The translations under genes and the position numbers were made by a program. A model generated the notes under the pieces. That model saw only the letters and a program-made list of their open reading frames with translations, searched no databases and was not told where the DNA came from. From NCBI RefSeq assembly GCF_905147365.1, contig NC_056427.1:6267001-6331000 (forward strand): DNA of 64,000 nucleotides. Reading direction: 5' to 3'. Positions 55,822-64,000 of this stretch are shown here, piece by piece; the first letter of the stretch is position 1; every line of letters starts with the position of its first letter. The stretch is from Aricia agestis. Lineage: Eukaryota > Arthropoda > Insecta > Lepidoptera > Lycaenidae.

Positions 55822-55937
55822 ATAGAACGCTGAGTTGTACAGTGCTGCGCATCGGCGTGTCCCGTTGTAGGGAGTCGTGTCTCGCCTCGCATGTGAAGTC
55901 GGCGTAATCGTCCTCCGCCGCCGCTTTGAAGTGGACC
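55822..55937 (-). CDS. sns: Nephrin-like Ig receptor, exon a (end of an Ig domain)
   Basis: First exon of the gene in this window. Read on the minus strand after the acceptor ttattcaccacag, it gives 38 codons beginning VHFKAAAEDD and ending QLSVL, then the donor T|gtaagtac. It holds the second half of an immunoglobulin domain. DDYADFTCEAR is the strand-F signature, with the second conserved Cys and Phe where Tyr is usual. It enters in phase 2 and leaves in phase 1, and its last T joins AT of the exon at 37501 to make Tyr, giving SVLY-PPGAP. Proteins of this family (Drosophila Sticks and stones, Hibris; vertebrate nephrin) are single-pass membrane adhesion receptors with many Ig domains, acting in myoblast fusion and nephrocyte slit diaphragms. 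Assignment to sns rather than hbs is my inference. The exon for the first half of this domain is not in the window. Confidence 0.8.
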
Positions 55938-56193
55938 CTGTGGTGAATAAGATAAGGTTGAATATCGTGTGCGTTATAAAAACCTCTAAGAAAAAAAAAA
56001 AAAAACAATTTTACCAAATAGGTGTTTACTCAGAGTTAAATTGTATTAAAAGAACATGATTGTGGAGTCTATGCATGTGCATGTGCTAAGGACAACGATC
56101 ATAGGAAATCATTGAGAAATACAACATAACTGGTGAGATATTTTCAATACTTGGCGACGTGATATTTGGCTATTATATTAGATGGAAAAAAAA

Positions 56194-56772
56194 TCGGCCT
56201 GACCGAGCATAACACCTCGCGCGGTCGGAAGATCTTCCTTTGGCCGCCACGCACTTATCCCCACATTGGTGACCCTCGACAGAACACGCCTCCTTCATCA
56301 TCATCACTCCTCGCCCCTCCGCACCGCGCCAGCCAGCATCGCCTCATCGGGTACATCGTCCACTAGCCGCAATGTAGCGCGGCCTGGGCGGACTCCGCAT
56401 CGGCATCATCGGGCTTTCTCACTACACCGACCGGTCAGCAAGCAGAGCACATCTCTCCTGGTCAGCACGTAGCATCGGCCCCGCACGGCAATTATCCGAC
56501 TCACTGGATCCCGTGCAGCAGCTTACAGTTCCGACTCACTGGGACTCACTGCAACAGTTCCGACTCACTGGAACTCTCTGGCACTGGCGACTCAAGCGAC
56601 AAGACTTCAAGATTCGACCTCCGGTATTCGGGGGGGGAGTGATGTGGCGGTACCCACAATTCGCCTGACATTATACGACAGCTAAGATGCATCACGTGGG
56701 TTCGGCCTGACCGGGCATAGCACCTCGCGCGGTCGGAAGATCTTCCTTTGGCCGCCACTCATTATTCCCACA
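56194..56772 (+). mobile_element. LTR retrotransposon relic, internally deleted
   Basis: A 5'-truncated left LTR piece (56194-56265) and a right LTR (56640-56772, TG...CA, 133 bp) share ctcgcgcggtcggaagatct and tcctttggccgccac. Directly after the left LTR is tggtgaccctcgac, resembling a tRNA-Trp primer site as used by CsRn1/Kabuki-type Ty3/gypsy elements. cggggggggagtga before the right LTR is a polypurine tract. Only about 375 bp of interior remain and no intact gene. Confidence 0.65.
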
Positions 56773-57071
56773 AGTATATACTACGTGTTCGCAATCTCAT
56801 GTAATGGCCCATTATAATATGTTAACATGGCTTCAATATTACAGTTTTTCATATAAAGTATTTTCCACTCTTTGTTCAGCTATTGAATTAAAAAAAATAA
56901 TGAAATAAAACCTACAAACGAGACCCCATTCTCCTATTTTAGTCCAACATTTATACAGCTCCGATGTCGTGCAGGTTCTGTTAAACAATAAAATAGGTTT
57001 CTCATATACTTTCAGAACAACAGTTCATTTCGTCCAATCAGATCACATGAGGCGTTGAAACTTTATATAAT

Positions 57072-57306
57072 ACGAGCTTTTGCCAGCGGCTTCACTCGCG
57101 TTAAGAAGTATTATTATATACAAACTTTCATCCCCTATTTTAATCAATTGGAGGTGGAATTGACCAAATTCCTTTCTTAGCGGATGCCTACGTCATAACA
57201 TCTACCTGCATGCCAAATTTCAGCCCGATCGGTCCAGTGGTTTGGGCTGTGCGTTGATAGATCACCATGTCAGTCAGTCACCTTTGAGTTTTATATATAT
57301 ATATAG
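57072..57306 (-). mobile_element. HEL-D copy
   Basis: cgagcttttgccagcggctt to cctttgagttttatatatat and aga|T. Confidence 0.8.
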
Positions 57307-57436
57307 ATAATTTTTTTAAGCAAAAACTTTTTTAGCGGTGTTATGGTTTGGGTTTAAAATTGTTGAGTTTCTGTAAATTAGGACGCTTGACCTGATCGAA
57401 AATTCCTAAGACGTGTCGAGAGTCGACTGCCAGTCG

Positions 57437-57810
57437 GCGAAATAAAAATACGTGTGGCACTCGGAAACTGCCGCAGTAAAGTTTATTGCATAGCATATTT
57501 TATCAACTTATGCAATTATAATTCTCATACCTATGCCATAGTAAAAGGAGGGGAAGTAAGTTATCTTCATACAAAGGCACCGCGCGCGGCTTGTATGTGT
57601 GCGCCATAGTATCAATGCGTCGCCACGTACGGCACACAACAAATTTTTGTTGTGTTGTGTGCCGTACGTGGCGACGCATTGATACTATGGCGCACACATA
57701 CAAGCCGCGCGCGGTGCCTTTGTATGAAGATAACTATGCCGGTCGGGGTTGGGGGTTCTTTTTATTTTCGTTTCGCTCAAATCCCGCGATAAAAGTTATG
57801 CGATAGCTTA
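57437..57810 (+). repeat. Repeat Q split by a palindrome
   Basis: acgtgtggcactcggaaact to ataattctcatac, then after the palindrome tcccgcgataaaagttatgc. Confidence 0.6.
57559..57735. repeat. 177-bp palindrome, arms about 83 bp
   Basis: agttatcttcatacaaaggc ... gtacggcacacaacaaa pairs with gttgtgtgccgtacg ... cctttgtatgaagataact essentially without mismatch except near the centre. Confidence 0.9.
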
Positions 57811-57865
57811 AAACTATCTTCTAAACTAACTAAATAACTATCTTTTAGCAAAAATGTCTGTCTGT

Positions 57866-58180
57866 TCTTTTTTTATGAAATAAGGGGGCAAACGAGCAAA
57901 CGTGTCACCTGATGGAAAGCAACTTCCATCGCCCATGGACACTCGCAGCATCAGAAGAGCTGCAGGTGCGTTGCCGGCCTTTTAAGAGGGAATAGGGTAA
58001 TAGGGGAGGGTAGGGATGGGAAGGGAAGGGAATAGGGGAGGGTAGGGAATAGGGTAGGGGATTGGGCCTCCGGTAAACTCACTCACTCGGCGAAACACAG
58101 CGCACGCCGGTTTTCGGTGAGAACGTGGTATTTCTCCGGCCGAGCCGGCCCATTCGTGCCGAAGCATGGCTCTCCTACGT
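57866..58180 (-). mobile_element. SINE-A, full length
   Basis: Poly-T to gcatggctctcctacgt; a short deletion in cacagcgcacgccgg. Confidence 0.85.
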
Positions 58181-58456
58181 CTAAACCTGTTGTTTAATTA
58201 CCGGAACTGCATCGTAACAACATCGGAGCTGAATCATTTAGCGGAATCGGCGTAGTTCTTTGTCCATTGAATCTAATAAATGAAATTAAACCGAAGAACG
58301 GAACAAAGACAAAGGGATCGCGTTACTGAAGCCATTTTAATTATATTTAACTACAATATAGTGTTAGCATCTCGCTTGTGAAAATGCTCTGGTAGTTCAG
58401 AAACATGATCCTCTTTATTATGTTACGATTTATTTTACAAGCGGTGCGGTCACGCC

Positions 58457-58884
58457 TTAAGAGGGCGACTAACCCCAAAAATCAAACATCGTCCTTTTCT
58501 CTTCACACTCACGCCCGTCTTTCATATGCCAGGTGAAAAAGAACGACGCGGATTCATCGCCAAATTAGATTTTTCTGAATAACTCGATAAATATACAACA
58601 TTTTAAAAATCCGCTAGGTCGATCTCTCAATGATAGAATTTTATACAATGTGTTAAAATATTAACTTAGTTCAATGTACGGTTATGGCAATAAATGAAAA
58701 ATTAGATGCATCTTTGTGATTTTTTTCTATCGAGAAAATTTTTAGACATCGTTTTTTCGCTCAGATCGAATTCTCGGAAATATAATGTTGTATCTAATTT
58801 TAGAAAATGAAACAATTCGGGGATTATTTTCAAGTATAAAAATGAATTATAAAATCGACACTTTAGGGTTAGTCGCCACCTTAC
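58457..58884. mobile_element. TTAA-bounded MITE, relative of 18540
   Basis: TTAAgagggcgactaacccc at the left, gggttagtcgccaccTTAC at the right; shares cacgcccgtctttcatatgc with the 18540 element. Confidence 0.65.
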
Positions 58885-58967
58885 ATACATTTGCTTGTGA
58901 TTTCGCGGCTTAGTCGTCAAACCGCGCGTATAGGCGGACGCATATTAATCGAGCCTGAACCAGCTGC

Positions 58968-59264
58968 TCTAGCATGGCCGCAGTAGGAATGCGAAAGTAT
59001 AGAAAATCTGTTGAGATAATTTGAAGGTGTCGTCCCGATCTTTAACGCGGCTAACCGCGACCGACAAAAATTCAAATATGTTGCCACTTTATGACATCTA
59101 AGACTATAGTCCTAAAAATTCAAATAAAATCATACTTTATGACCTAGAGAATATAGTCTATACTCTGTCATAAAGTGGTAATCCGTATTTTATATGAATT
59201 TTTGTCGGTGGAAGCTAGCCACAGAGTTTCTATACATTCGCATTTCTACTTTGGCCATGCTAGG
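58968..59264. mobile_element. MITE-M, diverged copy
   Basis: tctagcatggccgcagtagg, aatgcgaaagtatag at the left; gcatttctactttggccatg and ctag at the right; the inner tgccactttatgaca pair is kept. Confidence 0.7.
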
Positions 59265-59410
59265 GTCGCCGGAACATTCTAGTAAGTTCCCCGCGAATTC
59301 CAGCAGAACAAAATTAATTATTATTAAGCAAAAAATCGTTTAGCACGCGGGACCGTACATTTTACATTACAACGGGGACAAAAATTCGAGTATTGCATAC
59401 CAAAATAACT

Positions 59411-59747
59411 TTTAGCTATGTCCACACTATGCACTTTCATCTTCAATTATCGTCATCTTCTTTCATTCAACTTTCGTTTGCCGCATTCAATAATTGAATG
59501 CCTCAACGAACGCAACGCCAACATTGTCATTTTTGTTCATTTCAACATGTGCGACGAGAACATTTTTCTTGGTTGACATATGTGCGGCTTATTTGGTCAT
59601 AAGAAATTCCAGAAAAAAAAGAACAAAGCGAATGTTTTGGATACGGTCAGAGCGCATGCGTCGCGGGCATGCCTCACGTGCGCTGTTGACTGCGCTATAA
59701 CGCATGCCCTTGATGAACAAAAAAGGCACAGCGTGGACTTAGCTAAA
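59411..59747. mobile_element. MITE with TTTAGCTA ends
   Basis: tttagctatgtccacactat against the complement of cacagcgtggacttagctaa. A SINE-A begins two bases later. Confidence 0.6.
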
Positions 59748-59748
59748 C

Positions 59749-60056
59749 ATTTTTTTTTTTAAATAAGGGGGCAAACGAGCAAACGGGTCACCTCATGGAA
59801 AGCAACTTCCATCGCCCATGGACACTCGCAGCATCAGAAGAGCTGCAAGTGCGTTGCCGACCTTTTAAGAGGGAATAGGGTAATAGGGGAGGGTAGGGAA
59901 GGGAATAGGGTAGGGGTTAGGGGATTGGGCCTCCGGTAAACTCACTCACTCGGCGAAACACAGCGCAAGCGCTGTTTCACGCCGGTTTTCTGTGAGAACG
60001 TGGTATTTATCCGGTCGAGCCGGCCCATTCGTGCCGAAGCATGGCACTCCCACGTA
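59749..60056 (-). mobile_element. SINE-A, full length
   Basis: Poly-T to gcatggcactcccacgta. Confidence 0.85.
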
Positions 60057-60310
60057 CATCATCAACTTGCGGCAGTAACAAACATTTTCATTTATAATAC
60101 TTATTACTATGGATTTGAATTTCTATAGACTCACGCCTTCATTCTACTCAACAATTCCCTTTAATTTCCCGTCCTAATTAACACTAAGCCTCCGATGAGA
60201 CGGGGTAATATTTACCAGATCAAACGTATACGCGGTGGTTAAGCGGATTAGTTGTATTTCAGGGTTATAAGGCAATCATATAAGGACTTAATATGTTGGT
60301 AAACATATAA

Positions 60311-60478
60311 AAACTAGACGATGCCCGCAACTCCATTGGGCCGACTTTCGTAAGAACCGTACATTTTTCCGGGATAAAAAGTATCCTATGTCCTTTCCCG
60401 GGACTCAAAGTATCTCCATACCGAATTTCAGCATAATCGGTTCAACCGTTTGAGCGTGAAGATGTAACTGATAGACAG
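60311..60478 (-). mobile_element. HEL-C copy
   Basis: aactagacgatgcccgcaac to gaagatgtaactgatagaca. Confidence 0.75.
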
Positions 60479-60496
60479 TGATACTGTTGTAGATTA

Positions 60497-60945
60497 TCTT
60501 ATACAGGGTGTAACAAAAATATGTGATAATACTTTAGGGTGTGTACGTGTTCGTTGTAGAGAGTTCACTGTGAAAGAAGCCGCGCTGAAAGACGATTTTT
60601 TTTTCACTAAAGTATTATCGCTTATTTTTGTTACACCCTGTATTTAAAATTTTCGTGTCACAATGTTAGGCCGCGTACTCCGCCGAAACGGCTTTACTGA
60701 TTTTAACCAAATTTTATTTGCATATTCAGTGGGTCTGAGAATCGGCTACTGGGTACTTTTTATATTGATAAGTGCATTTGTTGAATAAATAATAGTAAAT
60801 TATTACAACTCGAGACTGACGGCGACCATTGTTTGTGCGACGGGTTAGCGATGGACGTTGCCATGGTACCATAATTATTTAGTCACTTCAATAAAATAAT
60901 ATGGGCGAAAACAAATGGCAAGACAACGTTTGCCGGGACAGCTAG
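60497..60945 (+). mobile_element. HEL-B with FB-F in its 5' end
   Basis: A|TCTTATA, then FB-F, then TATTTAAAATTTTCGTGTCA to gtttgccgggacagCTAG|T. Confidence 0.85.
60504..60640. mobile_element. FB-F, short copy
   Basis: cagggtgtaacaaaaatatg ... cttatttttgttacaccctg. The left arm is kept but most of the right arm is deleted. TA on both sides. Confidence 0.8.
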
Positions 60946-61373
60946 TTTTGTTTAAATAAAATTTAGTTTATAAAAAAATTACGGAAACCCTTTACAACCT
61001 TTCAGGAAAAAATAGCTTTAAGCACACACTAGCTTTAAATATATCATCCCACGGGAACTTTTAATAGAAACGAGCAAGCGCGAGTTATAAATTCTGTATC
61101 CGAACACTTATAAATAGCAACATTTGACGCAATCAAATGTTACAAAAAGTATAAAAAACATTTATTTATCCACCCAATTTAACATGAATTAAACGTATTT
61201 GACATCGTTTACGATAAAATCCATGTTTCCGGGAAAACTCGCTTTCCCGTTTTCCGGAAAATTCATACGCGCTTTTCGGGACAATTCATACGCCCAACTT
61301 TTAGGAGAATTCCTCAAATTATGTGTTCTGAACTTATTTCCTTTGTGGGCATTGACGCACTGGAAATGACAAC
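60946..61373. other. No recognised feature
   Basis: AT-rich intron. A few gaaaact/gggaa phrases repeat at 61225-61290; no gene is seen. Confidence 0.5.
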
Positions 61374-61672
61374 GATTTCGGTGACAGTGGCCAGTTTCAG
61401 ATCCAGATTCATACAAGTCTGAGCAATTTAATAGTGCCCCAGTGTGTGCACATCACTCTATTATGTTATGCCCGTCTTATGAATAAAACGCCATTTTTGT
61501 CACTATCAGCCTGCATTGTCCTTTTTGTAACGATCAGCCTGAATTTTTTATCTTTGTCATAATCAGCCTGCATTGTTTTTTTTTTGTAATACTCGCCCGC
61601 ATTGTCTTAACCAAACTTGAGAACAACATTTTTGCAATGCGGGAATCGAATGTACGACCATCAAGAGCACAA
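61374..61672 (-). mobile_element. SINE-J, diverged
   Basis: cgatttcggtgacagtggcc, ccccagtgtgtgcaca, and gcgggaatcgaatgtacgac; the middle holds repeated atcagcctgcattgt-like units. Confidence 0.65.
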
Positions 61673-62039
61673 ACGGGTGAACCTATTAAGATGCAATTTA
61701 GTATAGAGATACGTTGAAAAACGGGGAGGGAATAGTTTCTTTACGTGGAACCTCCCACGCGAAAACGAATTTCAGCGGAAAGTATCATCTAGTTTAACAA
61801 ATGCAAAACAATGTTTGCCGGAGCTATTACTATGTATGTGAGACATAAAAAAACTCCCAAACAACATTTCCAGTGAAGCAGCATCATCGTCTTTATTATT
61901 TTATGTTTCATAAACATATGAGTGAGCGGCAAAGTTGACAAAAGTTTGGAAATTTATGTTCGAAACGAGAGACACAACAGTCGCCATTTTTGTTTAAAAC
62001 GCTCCCAATTCGAGTATTGTTTATGAAAGAACAATTATA

Positions 62040-62279
62040 TAGGACGTAACAAAATGATAATACTTTAGGGCAGCGCTTCTCAAAATTTATTTGTGGCGGA
62101 ACCCTTTAAAGAAATGAAATTTTAGACGGACCACCAAAAAAGGAGTATCAAATTCGTCCGAGCGGAAAACATAGAAGTTTAAAGTACATCTTTCAGCGCT
62201 GCCACCTTCACAGTAAACTCTATACAAGAGGCACATACACACTTCTAAAATATTATCATTTAGTTTTGTTACAGCCTGT
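62040..62279. mobile_element. FB-F relative, diverged
   Basis: ggacgtaacaaaatgataat ... attatcatttagttttgtta with a different centre (62085-62190). Confidence 0.6.
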
Positions 62280-62575
62280 ATGTAAGGACCTAGGACTTAT
62301 CTCAAAATCTAGGTCATTGGATCTTGTAGTTTACTTTTAAACTTATAATTGGCGTAGTTGCTTTGGTACTGTAGTTTGCTGTAATATTATTTGCTGACTC
62401 GACTTATCTTGAATGTTTGTTACACCAACTTTAACCCCTTAAACTTAGAAGTAAGTAAATTACAAAAACTATAATCCGACTACGTAAAAATACAATACAT
62501 AAATACTTAACGTCTTATGAAACCTTTTTTCTATAAAAATAAAAATGAATTTTCCCGCCAAAACTCTTGAACGGT

Positions 62576-62869
62576 TTTTTTATGAAGTAAGGGGGCAAAC
62601 GAGCAAACGGGTCACCTGATGGAAAGCAACTTCCGTCGCCCATGGACACTCGCAGCATCAGAAGAGCTGCAGGTGCATTGTCGGCCTTTTAAGAGGGTAT
62701 AAAATAGGGGAGGGTAGGGAAGGGAATAGGGTAGGGGATTGGGCCTCCGGTAAACTCACTCACTCGGCGAAACACAGCGCAAGTGCTGTTTCACGCCGAT
62801 TTTCTGTGAGAACGTGGTATTTCTCCGGTCGAGCCGGCCCATTTGTGCCGAAGCATGGCTCTCCCACGT
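62576..62869 (-). mobile_element. SINE-A, full length
   Basis: Poly-T to gcatggctctcccacgt. Confidence 0.85.
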
Positions 62870-62978
62870 TAAAACCGATATGGTTAAGTTGAACCGATAT
62901 GGTTAATTTTAGTCTTAAATTATTTGTGGAAGGGAAGGTTTGTATTCGAGGAAATTGATAGTAATAATAATATAACCC

Positions 62979-63293
62979 CCCCCACACCGGTTTCGGTGAC
63001 AGTGGCCAGTTTCATTGAAACCAGGCCAAATGCGCAGGAGTAATTTTATAGTGACCAAGTGTGCGCGCAGTACACAAGAGCACTATCTATTCCTTTCACC
63101 CTCATAACCCAATGAGACGGAAGACCGGCGAGAGATCAGGCGCAGGACCGACTTTTTACATGTCAGACAATCAGGTGATCAGGCTGCATTGTTTTTACCA
63201 AACTTGGAAATAACATGTTACCAACGCGGGAATCGAACCCACGACCACCGATTCGAGAGCCACGCTCTTAACCACTGGACTACAGAGGCGTTA
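62979..63293 (-). mobile_element. SINE-J, nearly full length
   Basis: cccccacaccggtttcggtg to ccactggactacagaggcgt; B box complement gggaatcgaacccacgacc. Confidence 0.8.
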
Positions 63294-63312
63294 ACAGCGT
63301 GGCTATATAGAT

Positions 63313-63556
63313 AAACGAGCTTTTGCCCGCGGCTTCGCTCGCGTTAAGAAGTATTATTATATACAAACTTTCATACCCTATTTGAACCCCTTGGGGTTGG
63401 AATTTATCAAAATCCTTTCTTAGCGGATGCCTACGTCATAACATCTACCTGCATGCCAAATTTCAGCCCGATCCGTCCAGTGGTTTGGGCTGTGCATTGA
63501 TAGATCACTATGTCAATCAGTCAGTCAGTCACCTTTGAGTTTTATATCTATATATT
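63313..63556 (-). mobile_element. HEL-D copy
   Basis: aaacgagcttttgcccgcgg to cctttgagttttatatctat. Confidence 0.8.
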
Positions 63557-64000
63557 AATACGTGAGAGAAAAACTTTGTAACCCTTTTTACGAAAAATGG
63601 GGAAACGTAGGTGAATGAAATACTCGTATCGCACAGTTATAGTTTATATGGTGAAGGAGTGCATCGAGCTAAGATTATTTTAAAATTATGCTTTTATCAT
63701 ATATATTTTTAACAAATAAAACGTTACACACACTACGACACTACTACTAGGAAAAATGACAGATTTTTGAGTGACATGCCTATACATACAATACAATTAT
63801 AAAATACAATTATATTCTTTTATTTATGGTTGAAGTCTGTTGACAACAAGTTGACAAATTGAAAATGGATTATTGTTTTTTTTATATAATTTTAGATACT
63901 ATTAGACAATGCTTAAACGGCCAGTCTGAGATCAGCTGAGTCCCAGAGACAAGAATTGAAAAAAACTATGATGAAGTCAATATTTTTACAAAATGTCGTT
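63557..64000. other. No recognised feature
   Basis: AT-rich upstream intron; no exon of the receptor gene seen. Confidence 0.5.

Noticed and set aside
57503..57806. Two open frames sharing MYVCAIVSMRRHVRHTT
   Set aside because: They are the two arms of the palindrome at 57559-57735 read from opposite strands.

Overview
The window looks like chromosomal DNA of a moth or butterfly (Lepidoptera). It is AT-rich and packed with short non-autonomous mobile elements. Many are Helitron-type, ending in CTAG|T after a short hairpin, and many are SINEs or fold-back MITEs. It has no bacterial gene organisation and no long intact reading frame. The species cannot be named from the sequence.

The one gene read with confidence is on the minus strand. 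It is part of a nephrin-like immunoglobulin cell-adhesion receptor, most like insect Sticks and stones/Hibris. Five exons, in protein order 55937-55822, 37501-37348, 13770-13634, 7835-7668 and 7006-6875, join in one frame at every junction. They give 235 continuous codons covering the end of one Ig domain and two complete Ig domains. The introns are about 18.3, 23.6, 5.8 and 0.66 kb, so nearly all of the window is intron of this gene. The 5' and 3' ends of the gene lie outside the window.

The introns are filled with repeats, named here for this report only. SINE-A has a poly-A tail and a CCCTACCCT-rich middle (about 23 copies). SINE-I and SINE-J have tRNA-like heads. HEL-B, -C, -D, -E and -V are five Helitron-like families. 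FB-F, FB-G and FB-H are palindromes at TA sites. Three MITE families carry perfect or near-perfect 8-bp duplications (hAT type). Two families are bounded by TTAA (piggyBac type). One element is bounded by TAA (Harbinger-like). Repeats P, Q, X and Y could not be assigned to a class. Many are nested, so the order of insertion can be read directly. A relic of an LTR retrotransposon lies at 56194-56772.

Layout: 1-6.9 kb, repeats downstream of the last exon; 6.9-13.8 kb, three exons; 13.8-37.3 kb, the largest intron with most of the nested insertions; 37.3-37.5 kb, one exon; 37.5-55.8 kb, an intron with palindromes, SINEs and a possible small plus-strand exon; 55.8-55.9 kb, one exon; 56-64 kb, more upstream intron. 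No rRNA gene, functional tRNA gene, CRISPR array or operon was found. The tRNA-like segments belong to SINEs.
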